Positions 23,176 to 36,516 are shown, counted from the first letter of the stretch. The stretch is DNA of 64,000 bases from Gnomoniopsis sp. IMI 355080 (GCA_027946555.1 JAPEVC010000188.1:1-64000), one strand, 5' to 3'. Translations and numbers: made by a program. Notes: generated from the sequence alone by a model not told the origin.

Positions 23176-24213
23176 TGTGATTGTGGTAGAACTAATTGAC
23201 AAAGCTATAGAATACCGGCGAAGATCTTTGTTGAATAGACTAGTCGAATTTACATTACTGAGTGGGCACCTAGGAATCGAGTATCGATGTTGCGCATAGG
23301 CTGAAATTTGCCAAGACCTTCGAGGAAGAGCCCTATTTCATTGCTCAACTATCCAAGAGGAACTTCAAGTACGTATATACAATCAAATATGGAGGCAGAT
23401 TGACTGTCACGAAGTGTATTACAATCGCCTTACAAATCGTAAGGTTTCTTGGTGCATGTCGGCCACCTCCAATAGTGTCGTCAGGGGCAATGCTGATTGC
23501 GTGCTCTCGCTATCAAGCACATCAAGCTGCACGCCGATGAGGATTTGATACCAACACGACGACATGCGGGTGAGGGGCCCACATAGAAATGATAATGGTC
23601 TTTGCGCAGTTTTGCTATGCGATGGAAGAGTAGGTACAGTACATTTGCTTCGTAAAGAAATTCAGCACGACAACCCCTCCCCCTAGCGAATTGCCTGGAT
23701 ATCCAGCATATAACGCCGAAGACATAGGAACAGAGCATAAATTCAATCCAATAATCGTGCGTGTAATTCGTCCCAACAAAGAAAAAGAATTATGAAATCA
23801 ATGCTGTGTCCGCTATCAACAACCGAAGGCTGCGCAAATTCATGAGCAGTAGCGTCGAAGCCTAGTCCCCAAGGGGGCGGTCGTAGATGATACTTCCATG
23901 GGCTCCTCAGTTCAAAGCATCCCCAGCAGTAAAGAATTGGGTATAATCCAAGCGAAGGTCTCTTTCATCAAGGCGCTCTCCCTTTTCGCCCACCCGTTTC
24001 GTGTTCTCGACTATTTTTGGTGCGTGTTGACCTCCCTTTCCCACATCATGATCCACCCTTCCCAGTCTACTATGTGTTATCAGTACGCATGACCCGTCAC
24101 ATCAGCGCACCTCTAGCGAAGATGTCCATTGGCTGATTGAGCATCAATGAGTTAGGGAAGAGAGGGCGTTCCTGATGCGCCAACACATCATAGCTTCCAA
24201 TCGGCGAAAGCAA
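23176..24213. other. Intergenic, no gene supported
   Basis: Promoter side of the flavin monooxygenase and 3' side of the KDEL protein gene. Small open frames (for example 23481-23738 and 23898-24092) have no recognisable features. Confidence 0.6.
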
Positions 24214-27200
24214 TCACAGTTCATCTTTGACGTGTGGCACTGCCTCTTTCACTGCTTCTGTGGCCTCCGTGGCGACGCTAGCCACAGTTGAGGAAGCAGC
24301 GTTAGCAAAGCTACCAGCTGTGGATGCAGCCGCGGCGTAGGCTCCGGCCAGACGGGAGTAAACGCTCTCGCTCAAGGTGGGCTCCTTGCCAACAAGCAGC
24401 TCTGAGATGATGCTGCTCACAGCGATGTATTGCTTGGATGCTTCCTCTGACGCCTCGGAGGCATACGAGCCCGCTGCGCTCGTGACAGTCTCAGCGCTAC
24501 CTACGACAGCTTCAGTCGCAGACGCAGCATAGTCACCCATAGCGTTGTAGAAGTTCTCGTACCACGCAGTTGGCTCAGGTTGGCCATACACCTGGGCGCT
24601 GATCTGTTCGACTATTGCGTTCCAGCTCTCAGAAGCGAAAGTGCCCGCAGCGTCGGCAGCTGACGCCACGTTGTCATACCCAGCGGCCGCCACAGAGCTG
24701 GCATTTTCACCAACGACAGAGGCAGCTGATCCTGCGGATTCGCTTGCAACCGACGCTACAGATGAAAGCGTTCCTGCAAGGTCGGTTGGAGTCGGTGTTG
24801 CGGTGACGGAGCTCAGAGCACTCCCAGCGGCGGCCAAGAATTGTGAGTATCGTTCTTGAGCGACACCAAGACCGGCGTAGTAGTTATATTGGGCATTGGA
24901 GAGGAGCTTCTGAACATTCTCTCCTGCCGCAGCAGTGACCGCAGCTAGGGACTCGCCCGCAACGGATGCGGCGGACGAAGCAGTTCCCGAAAGATCGGTA
25001 GGTGTGGCTGTCGCTAGCCCAATCGCCACCTTCGCGCTCTCATATTGCGATGCCACCCACGCTTGATTCTCACTCAGCCTGGAGGCTGCAATTGACTCAA
25101 CATTGGACCAGCCGGCAAAAGTGGGCAAGCTAGGCATGGCATTGGAGGTCGTGGCAGCGAAACCGCCAGTAGCGGCGCTCAATGCAGCATCAAGTCCAGA
25201 ACTGGCTTTAGCTACCGCATTACCATACGCCGAAGTGACAGAAGCAAGATACTGTTCATGCACTGGTTTGGGGGTCCCTGATATTTGAGCTGAGACTAGC
25301 GACAAGGCCTGAGAGTAACGCTCTGCAGCTCCAGAGATAGCGGCGGCGTAAGCCGAGGAGGCAGCGGAAGAGATCGTGGCCGGAACGTCGGACTGCATGG
25401 CGACGATAACGCTGCCAACAGCTTCGAAGTTAGAAGAATCGTCATCGTCCAAAATGGGCTGACGGCTAGGCACGGATTGAGCTGCCGCTCCCATAAAGGC
25501 AGACTTGACAGAGGCTGTGGGCTCCGAGCTTAGCTCATTAGCAGAAGGGATATCAGCTTCGAGTGGGTCTGACGCTTCGTCAACTGGCAAATCAGCTTTT
25601 TCCAGCTCATCAGCCTTGGCAGGCTCAGTCGCCTCTGTAGTGTTGCCGACGAATACCGGTGTCTCCTCCAAAATGACCGTTGAAGCAAGGTCAGGCGTAT
25701 CGTGAGCTTCTTCGGGATCCTGGCCAGGAGCGACAGATGACGAAGCCTCCTCTGCATCGCTCGAGAGAGACTCGGTGGCAGCACTGCTACTCTCATCTGC
25801 GACACCCCCCGCCTCCGTCTCAGTCTGTGAGCTCTGTGCCTCTTCAGCTGCCGCCTTGGAAGCGGCCTCTGCAGCAGAGCGCGTCACATCTGGATCGAAC
25901 TCATCTGAGTCATCGTGAGTAGCCAGCTTCCAGCCAGAAATTTGTTTTAGAGATCCCAGCTCTTTGACGGCGGTTTGTGCAAGGTCCATCGCCTGACTCT
26001 CTACTGCACGGCCCGCATCTTCAGCATCTTGAAGTCCGGGATGATTGGTGATGAGGTCTTTCAAATCAGTCTCCCACTCGTTGAATCGATCCTTCAGCAA
26101 GTGATACTTTTTCCAATCTTTGTAGGTAACGCCATCCATCCAAGCCCACTTCATGCCAATTTTCTGCAAAGCCAAGTCGCGAATGTTGTTCAAGATGTTG
26201 AAATGGTTTTCGGCAGCTTTCAGAACGGTGGCTTGAAGCTCCCTCTCGTAGTTGTCGGACCAATCTCGAACGTCCTGTGATTTCTCTTTGATCTCCAGTC
26301 CAGCTCGGCGAACGGCAGCAGTGATTTGCTCCTCAGCGCTCTCTGGCGTTTCGGAGCCTGCCTTGACTTGACCAATGGTGGACTTGATGTCCGCTTTCAA
26401 GGTCGTCAATTCCGCGTCAATAGCCTTCTGCAGTGTCTCGACGAGTGACTTTCCCATAGTGTTAACCTGACGACTAATCATGCGCTTCGAAATCTCGTCA
26501 ACACGCTCATCAATTTCGATGGCACCTTCGTCTGCAGCCTGTGCATACTTTTCCTGCCAATCTTTCAAGTCTTGAGCGACAGTCTCCCGCGCAATCCTGC
26601 GTGTGTCACTTTCGCCAGACGCGGCATCCGGGGCAGTGACTTCATTTTCCTTGATCTTCTCCTCCATAGAGTCGGATTTCACGGGAATATGCTCGGAGCT
26701 CGAAGCGACAGTATCTGCAGAGCTGGGTTCCGTGGAAGAGGTATCGGCAGAACTGGAAGCTGGCGCTGAGGAGGCTGGTTGTACAACGGATGTGGGCTTT
26801 GTGACAGTTGAAGCAGCTTTTGCCGCAGTGCTGCAATAGTGTCAGCGATCATGCTATGAACTTGATCACTGGAAATAACATACCTGGACATAGTCTCGGC
26901 GACTTTCTGGGTATTACTGGCATTGTGCCGCCCGATCCTCTGGCCTATCTTCACCAACTGAGGCTCGACGTTTTGCTTGTACAGAAATCGAAGTTGGGGC
27001 CAGACGGTATTGTCAAGAAAGACAAGGGTGTTGTTCCAGGCCCAAGCCACGGAAGGAATAGCGGTCTCGGTGGTAAAGGTCGATGCTGTCGCATAACCCT
27101 GCTGGGCATAAGGCTGCACAAACACATAGCTTGGCAAGAGGAACTCGTGATAAGTCTGCAAAACGTTCGTACGAGCAATATCGTAGTATGGCGCGAAGGC

Positions 27201-27803
27201 CGAAGAGACTTTCTCCACGTGGGGAGCCAGGGTCTCATCATATTTTGCCTTTGCCAGGACCTGGTACTTGGTCAACTCAGGCTGGAGAGTTTTCTCCCAT
27301 TGTGCCTGGCCATACTCCTGTGCCTGCGCGACACGTGGACCGCCATACCTGGTGGCATAAGCCCAACCAGGGGTCAGCACTTTCTGGTCAACTGTTTCGT
27401 AGTATGGCCGAGCCAGCTCGACGTATGGAGCAGCATAGGTGTCGTAGTAAGGCTCGAGATGAGGCGCAACGGTGTGTTTTAATTGGAAATACGACTTGCA
27501 GATGCGAGGCGATTCATCTGTACACTGGTCGAGCGTCGCAGGGCAGCGGAAGAGGACGGTGATGATAGAGTACCAGGTGAAGAGCCTGCGGAAAAAAGCG
27601 GTCAGTATTGTCTTGATGACAAGTCAGGAAAAGAAGCATTACCTGGCAGCTACGCTAAAGGCCCAGGCGAAGAGTCCAGAGCTCTGTTTTGGTGTTGGTT
27701 TCCTCCGCGGTTTGGAAGCATGGCCGTTCATGGAAGAGGCGAGACTGTTGACGCCGTTGGCGGGCTTTGCGGAGCCGTTGCCGACGCCGTTTGCATGCTC
27801 CAT
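24214..27803 (-). CDS. Large Ala/Ser-rich helical protein with membrane anchor and C-terminal KDEL
   Basis: Exons 27803-27643, 27585-26884 and 26830-24214 give 1159 residues. Introns use GTAATG/CTGAC/CGCAG and GTATGT/CTGAC/TTGCAG. The protein starts MEHANGVGNG, has a basic stretch (KPRRKPTPK), then a hydrophobic segment around residues 48-72 that looks like a signal anchor with a cytosolic N-terminus. A Tyr/Pro-rich region follows (HLEPYYDTYAAPYVELARPYY), then predicted helices with charged repeats (DLKDWQEKYAQAADEGA, MKWAWMDGVTYKDWKKYH), an acidic Ser-rich linker, and a long C-terminal half of Ala/Ser-rich units with recurring GTPKP, GQPEP or GKEPT breaks. It ends PHVKDEL and stop, a classic ER-retrieval signal. 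The topology predicted from the anchor places the C-terminus in the ER lumen, agreeing with KDEL. Relatives are often labelled 'transcription factor hoxa13', but I see no homeodomain. Function unknown. Confidence 0.88.
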
Positions 27804-29938
27804 GATGGAGAGGCTGCAGTCCTGAACCCAGGCTGAGCAAAGACAATTGTGTTGAGAGAACTCTTGCGGAGCGATGGAAGTGGAAAAATATGATGCTGTA
27901 GAGAGAGTTAGAGTTGTCTCAGCAACGTCGAGTCAGGATTGATCTGTGCAATGGGCTGAGACGCAAGACGCACTGGATAGCACCTTGTTTGTGCCTGTAG
28001 AAGACCTTGAGAACGCTGTGACTCAAGCAGAGCAGAAAGACATGAAGCCAAGTGGCATGCTTGGTGTCAGATTGCTCTTCGTGACGAACTGGTGGTGGTT
28101 ATGCAATGAAGCAACAGAGAGATAATTGCCTGTTTTTTGTTGCAAGGAAAACAAGCTCTTAGTATTGCTTTTGGGTGCAACAATACAGGATTGGATGGTT
28201 GCTAACGGGTGGCAGGGGTCCAACGTCGGACGTCACTTGCATAGATTACAGCAGCCTCGGGGGCGGGAGATGTGGGGAAGGGTTCATGAAGGGCACACGG
28301 GCCACAGGGTTACCCGACCTTGCAAGCCCAGTCATTGATCTTCCGGACTGTTTTGATTTTAAGCTCATGGGGAGGTGGGAGATGCCACCCAGACACATGG
28401 CACCAGAGCAGGGGGAGAACAGACGCAACAGCCAAACAGATAATGTCTCAGCTTTCCCCAATGTTATATTATGTTAAAACTTCTTTGTATAAGGACGTCT
28501 ACAACACGTTGAATGCACGAGCTGAAGTTGTAAAAGCAGAATTGAAGTACTGTACCAAGGTAAGGACTAATCTTTCTAGGCAGCTCATCCATTGGTGCCA
28601 AGATGTATTTGGAGTTCAGCCCCACTGCAAGACAACGTCATCAGAACCATCAATCCGGTATCCTCTCAAGTCTCCTCCCATTCTATCCACACCTAGATAC
28701 ATAGCGATGTATTCCTTGTAGTGAGACATATGAATCACCGGTTCAGTATCTGGCGAGACATCTGATAACAGATCCGTAAAGAAACTTCTCTTAAATACCT
28801 TCAGCCAGTTCTACCATATATGAGGACCGGGGTGCATGGCCACAGTATTTCTGTGCAAATGCTGGCGTGCAATATTGATGCTGCGGAACAATACTGTGGT
28901 AACATGCCATCTAGCAATGGAAGCTGCCGATATGTATGAACGACCGACTTCATCAAGTCTTACCTTCTCACAGACCATCTGACGGGCTATCCTGTCATTC
29001 CGTTCTGCATGTATCTGTGAAGGGCGCCACCTAGAGAAAATGATGCAGAGTTCAAGAATGATCAGGAAACAGAATATACCAAGCTACCTATGGAAGCGCT
29101 TTTGTGATGATTGTTGCTAGGTAGCTAGAGTATTGTCGATACAGTACGCAGCTGTAGTTGTATACCATGAACAGTCCTAGGTCTCTGCACCATCCTTAGG
29201 TAGGTCTCCGTACCTGAGGTCCAGTGATAGAATGGCAGATGACATATTAACTGTTCGGCTTTCCTTCTTTCCAACTTGGAGTGCTGGAAATGCTATGATT
29301 ATCTCTGCTGCGTAATGAACTATGTAAGAGGATATACTATAATAGTTCAAGTTGAGGTGGGTCCTAGATTAGATTGAGTACGGCTGTGTTCCGAGGCGGA
29401 TGTCTTGATCCCTGCATCCATAAGTCCCCTGAAGCCCGGAGTTAACCATTTCTTTCTCCAGCATCAATAGGCCCTGCGTGACCCCGAACCGCATTCATCC
29501 TCCTCGGCTTACGTCGCGCATAAGTTTTTGGACTGAGTAATCAAAGTTTGCAAGGGCCGATCCTCATCCCATGTGGAAAAAGAGACCTGAGACCTGCCAT
29601 TCACTTTCCAACTCATCGAACACCCCCGCCTGGAGACTGTGATGCTTTGACGGTGCCGCACTGCCTGACTAAGCATAGCGCCTTCGCTCCGACGTCAGCG
29701 CCAATTCGCGACCTTTTTCCACCACAACACCTCTCGACATCGCCCGAAACGTCCCTCCAGACTCGTCCAACCATCTACCCTACAGTGTGCCCTTTCCTGA
29801 CGACCACACTACACAAAGTGCCCGAAAACCTCCAAGCAATGAAGCCGGTCGCCAAAAAGTCTGTCATCTTATGAGCATCCCATAATCAGTCTCGCTTTCC
29901 CTCTGGGGCCGTCGCCCCTCTGATCTATACGCGACGAG
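27804..29938. other. Divergent intergenic region, 2.1 kb, no gene supported
   Basis: Lies between two outward-facing genes with ER features, the KDEL protein (-) and DOA10 (+). It contains an imperfect hairpin (28834-28907) and several CTAGGTAG-like fragments (around 29126-29205). Open frames such as 28320-28721 and 29548-29874 lack features; the latter ends 65 bp before the DOA10 ATG and starts only with TTG, so I do not treat it as a gene. Confidence 0.55.
28834..28907. repeat. Imperfect inverted repeat / hairpin
   Basis: Arms GCATG-G-CCACAGTATT (28834-28849) and AATACTGTGG-TAA-CATGC (28890-28907) pair over 10 plus 5 bases with a small internal loop, around a 40-base spacer. It could be a relic of a small inverted-repeat element, a structured RNA or a chance structure. 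Confidence 0.55.
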
Positions 29939-32900
29939 ATGGACGAAGGACACATAGCAGAGGCGTCGGCTTCGGGTCTGGGCCAGAGACATCGACGATT
30001 CTCTGCCCTCGACTCGGATCCCGCAGATACATCGCAATACCCTGCGCCCTCAAAAGCTTCATCAGCGCAAGCGCAAGACACGAATTCTCAGACCGACGCC
30101 GATACCTGCCGAATATGTAGGGGAGAGGGCACCACAGACGAACCTCTTTTCTATCCTTGCAAATGTAGCGGCAGCATCAAATATGTCCATCAGGATTGCC
30201 TGATGGAATGGTTGTCGCATTCCCAAAAGAAGCACTGCGAGCTGTGCAAGACACCTTTCCGTTTCACCAAACTCTACGCCCCCAACATGCCCAAAACAGT
30301 ACCTTTCCACGTCTTTATAAGCCACGTGGCCAAATACATCTTTCGCAATATCTTAGTCTGGGCTCGCGCTGCTCTGGTGATCATGGTCTGGTTGGTCTGG
30401 CTACCATATCTAATGCGCAGGGTCTGGTCGGCTCTTTTCTGGATCAGCGACGAAGGGCTGACCCCTTTGTTTGGTCGACCGGATGCAACACCCATGATGG
30501 CCTCTGCTGGATTGGGATCTGTTGCAGACACCTGCCCCTCCAGCCCTCTAACCGCACAGCAGACGGCCTCTGCGGGTGACTTTTCAGCTATCATCGATTC
30601 CATGCCCGGCAACCCGACCTCACAGACAACCGCATCTCTATATGGTATCAACATCACCACCGACAATCCTTTGTCTAACATACTACTAAATCTGTTCCTG
30701 TCGAGCTTCTACATGGGCGGCACAGGCCTACGAGATAATGCCTCGGCCGTTTTCCAGAACGTCACCGCCCCGATCCTCTCACATCATCCTTCCCTCTTGA
30801 GTGAGGTCAAGTTCCTCCGGAAGCTCTCCATGGCCTCGCCGGCCCTGGGCGGCTTTGTCATTGACGTTTTGGAGGGTCAAATCATCACTGTTGTTGTGGT
30901 CATTTGTTTTATCCTGATCATCCTCGTCCGGGATTACGTCGTTCAGCAGCAGCCCGACATCAACATGCGCGCCGCCTTTGCTGCTGCCGACAATGGTGCA
31001 GCTGCTGGGGACGCAGCTCCGGCTGATGCGCGAGCGGACGCTCCAATGCTGATGCCGATGGATCCGACTGATGGCTTGGTTGAGGAAGAGGTCGATCGTC
31101 TTGCTGGACCAGAACGTGAAGACGATGAGACAAGCATTCAAGCGGTGGATGGAGATAGCGATGAACAGGACGCTATGTGGACTACCAGTGCCTTCGGGAA
31201 TACCGTACCCGCAGCGCAGCAGCGAGGTCTTCCTAATGCCAATGCAACTGCCAATGGCCGTCCTGACAGTCCCACAGCGAATGTCCAGCATGGGCACGCG
31301 AGTCCTGCTGCGGAGAAGTACGTCAGGATATGGCGGGAGGCACATGGGGATGCAGATCTGGCTCGTGAAATCGCACGCCGGGAGGAACTCGAGGAGGAGC
31401 TCGCTTACTACTTGAATATAGGCCAAGCACAGGCATCTCGACACCAAGCTGACGCATCGGGGAACGAAGTTGAGCAGTCCAATCGAGAAATCGGACGTTC
31501 AGCATCCGAATGGGACTGGCCCGAGAACGAGCATCAGCAATCCGGCAAAGGAAAGGACCCCGTCAGACACGAAGGATCGGATGCCGCAGCAGGTCACATA
31601 CAAACGTCCAGGCCAAGGTCTGCCACCGATGGACCACAGACAATTGGAGGTGTGAATCCATTGGCACACAACAACTGGTCCTTTTCGGATGCTCCCCCAG
31701 AGAGTTCACGTTCAGGTCCGAATCCGGACCTACCTGGTCCTTCTCAATGGAGCTACATAACACCGCCTTCTAGCACGCTGGCAGAAAGTGCATCCTCAAG
31801 TCAAAGTGGTCGGACCCCTAGCTCCTCCGATCATGAAGACGTGAGCAACATCGCCGGCGCTTCCCCACAAACTGTGCTGCAAGATGCAGACATTCTCCCA
31901 AATGGTGGCCAGACTGGGAATTGGGAGGCCTTTTCAGACCTCGATACACAGGTTGAGCTATTGCCGGATACAGAAGGCGCAGCAGGCGCAGACATTCAAC
32001 AACGCCCAGCTGGTGGCCTCGCCCAGCGTGTAGCCGATTTTATGTGGCGTGACGTGGAAGCCATACCTTTGCATGAGCTTCCTCCACTACCTGACCCAGC
32101 AGACGACTTCTTTGACCATGACCAGGAGATCATGATTGCTGGAGGAGAGAACGCTCTTGATGATGCAGAGGTCATGGCTGCAGCAGCGGCTGCTGGAATC
32201 GACGCCGAGGCTGAGGCGATTGAGGATGCTGAGGATCTTGAGGGAATCCTCGAGCTTCTTGGTATGCGTGGGCCTATCGCCGGCCTTTTCCAGAACGCCC
32301 TATTCTGCGCATTTCTGGTAACCATTACCCTTTTGACGGGCGTGTTCATACCGTACAACTTGGGCAGGCTTTCTATATGGCTGGTCGCGAACCCGATTCG
32401 TCCGGTTCGTATGGTCATCAGCCTATCAAAAACAGTTCAAGACTTGGCCATGCTGGCGCTCGGTTTCGTGTCTACTTTGGCATTAGGCTGTTTGAACGGC
32501 ATCATTTCCTTCTTCCGACCAGACACTCAACAATCAGTGATGGTGAGGAATTTGGTGCAACGATCCTGGTCTTTAATGGAGAATGCTGGCGGGAGCCTAC
32601 GTGACAGTGGTGTAACCGACTTTTACCTAATTTCCACTGACGAGGTACGCAACTTCTCCATCGTGAGTCATGCTGCTTTACTTTCTATCAAGAACCAAGT
32701 AGCTATGGTTCTATCCACCATTGTCGAGGGCCTACTTTTCATCTTTGGTGGAGACTACCCAGCCAAAGCAGCAGGCATTCTCTCGTGGACGAGCTCAGCG
32801 TCTGTCCTCGTATGGAACAGCCTGAAGGACCTCCCAAATTTGATCTCAAGCTCATGGGTCATCGACCTCGGCTCAGCTGAGACCGTGGTGTACTTGGATC

Positions 32901-35093
32901 CTGCACTGGCTTCCTGGAGCGCTATGGATCGTCTATGGGTGATACTAGGGGGGTATGTCGCCATGTGCGTCATAACGGGGCTCTATCTTGGCCGCGGAAG
33001 CCCCATTGCTGGACGAATGGGCCAAGAATGGGAGACAACCATCATCGAGCTCCTGGTTCAAGCCAGTGGTGTCATGAAGGTCATCCTCATTATCGGTATA
33101 GAGATGCTGGTATTTCCTCTTTACTGTGGGCTACTTCTTGATATTGCCTTACTCCCGCTCTTTGAAGACACGACCGTCATGTCGCGGATGATGTTCACCG
33201 TCAACTATCCCCTCACCTCCGTATTTGTGCATTGGTTCGTTGGTACTGGATACATGTTCCACTTTGCCCTGTTTGTGTCCATGTGCCGCAAGATCATGCG
33301 CAAAGGGGTGTTGTGTAAGTGCCCCTACACGCATACATCAAAAAGGTTTCTTACTGATACCTCCTCCAGACTTCATTCGTGATCCCGATGATGCCGAATT
33401 TCATCCCGTCCGCGATGTCCTTGAGCGGAATGTTACAACGCAGCTTCGTAAGATTCTATTCTCGGCTTTCGTCTACGGTGCACTGGTCATCGTGTGCCTT
33501 GGCGGTGTTGTGTGGGCCCTGTCGTATGGGTGCCGTAACGTTCTGCCAATTTACTACTCGTCAAATGAACCTGTCCTGGAATTCCCAATCGACCTACTCT
33601 TTTATAATTTCTTGATGCCACTTGCAGTCAAGTTCTACAGACCGAGCGACGGCCTTCACGCTATGTATACTTGGTGGTTCCGAAAACTCGCTCGGGCATT
33701 ACGTCTCACTTGGTTTCTATTTGGCGAACGGAAAATCGATGAGGAAGGCACCCTCCTCTTGACTCCGAATTCACCGGCCAATCTGGTGCCTTTGCCTAGG
33801 CGTCTATTTCTACAAGTTGACGGACAGCATGTCGCACCCATGACTTGGTCAGACACTTTTGATGGTGGCCACTCTAAGCCAGCTCTTCCGATCAGTCGCG
33901 ACGAGTTGAGAGCTCTAGACGCGAACAAGATGCATCTGGTGGAGACGGGAGAACTGTTGCCTGATGGTCGATTCGTGAGGGCGCCAGCCTCGGACCAGGT
34001 CAAAATACCGAAGGGGCAACGCGTGTTCTTCGAGGTCAACGCTTACAATGAGAGACGAGATGGCAAATCAGATCATTCGGCTGCGGACATATATTCGACG
34101 AACGCTTATCAGTTTGTATACATTCCTCCCAACTTCAGGCTGCGTGTGTTTCTCTTTATCCTATTCATCTGGATATTCGCCGCTTGTACCGGCGTGGGAT
34201 TCACAATCATCCCGCTCATCTTTGGCCGGACGATGTTCCGACTCTTTATTCCTGCCGAAGTTCGTACGAACGATATTTATGCATTCAGCATTGGAATGTA
34301 CATTCTAGGTTCCGCGGCTTATTTCGCATTCCGAATCAGAGACACCTACCAGAAAGCCAGGGATTGGGTGCGCCACACCACCTCCAGTCTCCTTGATCAG
34401 GAGAGCTTCCGTCGGGCTGCTGCTATAGCAACTCGCGCAGCGAAACTGGTCTACACGTATTCCTTCCTGCTTGTGCTCTGCCCCTTCATGGTGTCCAGCC
34501 TTATGGAGTTATATATCCTCATCCCGCTCGACACTTATATGTACGGATCCGTCGTGCCTAGCGGCCCCGATGCTGCTGTTGAGCCCCGTCACACAATCCG
34601 TGTGATGCAGTCCTGGACCATCGGCATCATCTATCTCAAGCTTTCCGCGCGCTTTGTAGTTCATTGGCATCGCGACAGCCGCCTGGCCGCCGCTACACGT
34701 GCGATCCTGCGCCGTGGTTGGCTTGAACCTGACGTCAAGGTCCTGACCCGCGCCTTTGTCGTCCCGGGCCTGTCGCTCTGGTGCGTCGCAGTTTTTGGCC
34801 CGCTGCTACTCGCCAAGACGGCTATCTGGTACAATGCGGGGGCAGAAGTCGCCAAATCTCTCGATGACAAGTCCGCAGTGCTGGTGTACCGCTTCTGCTT
34901 CGCAAGCGCGCTACTGTGTGCCATTGCACTGACCATTCTGAGGAGTGTCTTTAGGGTGTTCCGCAGCTGGCGGGTCAGGATCAAAGATGAGGCATATTTG
35001 ATCGGAGAAAGGCTGCATAACTTCAGCAGCCCTCAGCAGTTGTTAGTGGATCGGGAGAGGGAACGGCGTCGCACAAGGGTAGGATTTGACTGA
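29939..35093 (+). CDS. doa10: DOA10/SSM4-type (MARCH6) ER ubiquitin ligase
   Basis: Membrane E3 ligase of ER-associated degradation for substrates with cytosolic, membrane or nuclear-envelope degrons. Exons 29939-33314 and 33370-35093 (55-nt intron, GTAAGT donor, CTGAT branch, TCCAG acceptor) give 1699 residues, within the range of fungal Doa10. The N-terminal RING-CH finger is complete: C57, C60, C74, C76, H84, C87, C100, C103, a C4HC3 order diagnostic of MARCH-type ligases. Several paired membrane segments follow, with an acidic low-complexity cytosolic loop (about residues 340-760), the conserved central TEB4-like membrane region around residues 775-880, and more segments to the C-terminus. 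The N-terminal FHVFISHVAKYIFRNILVW directly after the finger is also Doa10-like. It is divergent from the KDEL protein gene. Identity is strong from RING-CH plus size and multi-span architecture. Confidence 0.95.
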
Positions 35094-35459
35094 GATGTTC
35101 TGGCGTCGTGAAGAGTCGGCCTGGCTGTACCTGAGGCGGGACAAAAAAAAAACTTATTTCTATTTTACCAGCGTATTAGGTGTATCGGAGCGGGTGTATA
35201 GAACTGTGAAACATGGTGCGGCTGCTCATGTGACATTTCCAAGCGCGCATTACAGTCATTTGCTTGATTGGTATTCGATTAGCACACCCATTGATTAAGT
35301 CCTGGAGGGAAGGCAGGTTCCTTGGTCGTACACTGCTTTTGGACTCGTCAGCTGTGCCGTTGGATGGACGAGGACAAATTGTGGCCACTTACCCTAGTAG
35401 AGCCAAATTAAAGAAAAATTCAGAAGTCTTCGATGATTCTTCCTTTGATCGACCTGCTT

Positions 35460-35485
35460 ACTGACTGACTGACTGACTGACTGAC
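35460..35485. repeat. ACTG tetranucleotide microsatellite
   Basis: Six and a half perfect ACTG units downstream of the DOA10 gene. Confidence 0.9.
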
Positions 35486-35978
35486 ACCTTTGGGGTAAAG
35501 GCATGGGTACCTGCGGAAACGCGTGAGAATAGAATCCTGAATGACCGTGATTTAGATGCAACGCATGTAGATAGACAGACAAGCTGCAAGCAGATCCGCC
35601 TATGCTAGCCGTGATCAACGTGCCTGCATTTATGGTTTATCCATGAGGAAGTATATTTGTCAACTGTACATTTTATTCGAATGATCCATGAATATTAGCT
35701 AACGATACCAGGACTCTCGACCTTAGACGCCCGCGCCATGTGGTTCCCTTCGTACGGGTAAACATAAATCGGCACCAACTGGAGGAAGTTCACTCCACTC
35801 CACTCCGTTGGAGCATCGACTTCGAAAAACCAAAGATACGCGGTCTCTTCCGCGACTTGAACGGTCCAAAACGAAAATAACATCATCGAGCTTGCTTTTC
35901 ACCTTCTGCGACGCCGAATTTCATGCTTTCTTGAAGCTCCTCGGCCGCTAATAGCCTAACGCTTTGACTGCCTTGTAC

Positions 35979-35991
35979 TTACCTAGGTACC
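35979..35991. repeat. TACCTAGGTA-family element
   Basis: TTACCTAGGTACC in the gene-free stretch after DOA10. Confidence 0.6.
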
Positions 35992-36481
35992 GCCTCTCTT
36001 CACGGGCGTGCCTGCATTGAACTGACTCTGGCTCACAGGAGTGATGACGTTGGCTCCTTTCAGACACCAAGTCCACAAAGTATTGGCGAGGGGCGCAGCA
36101 TCTACATTACATACGCCTGGAGGTAACCGCCGTGGCTGAGGCGGCTGGGCCTTTCCGCTGCGTTGTGGAGAACAAAGGTCCTGATGGACTCGACGGCCAC
36201 ATCGAAGCCATGGAAATTCAGGAGGCTCCTTTCGGGGAGAGGCAGCCTGGAAGGTAAGGTGAGAGCTATTCTATACGGATGGAACCGCTCCACGGGGTAG
36301 ACGGGAGTATCTCGATGGCCCACCATGACATATTCCAAGCCAAACAATATGGGAAGTGGGAAAGCTATGCTTGGGGAAGTCTGTTCTTGCCTTGGCTCGG
36401 CAATTCTTGTAAAGGATATATTTGAGCCCCGAGTCATCATTGGACGCTTGGGGTCATAAGCATAGTGTAGAGAAGATGCGT

Positions 36482-36516
36482 AGAGCCTCAACGCAGAGCC
36501 TCAACGCAGAGCTTCA
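36482..36516. repeat. 13-bp tandem duplication
   Basis: AGAGCCTCAACGC occurs twice in tandem, followed by a diverged partial third copy (AGAGCTTCA). Confidence 0.8.

Noticed and set aside
29548..29874. 108-codon upstream gene before DOA10
   Set aside because: It needs a TTG start, has no recognisable features and lies where the DOA10 5' leader is expected.
35460..35485. ACTG repeats as a CRISPR-like array
   Set aside because: A simple tetranucleotide microsatellite without spacers.
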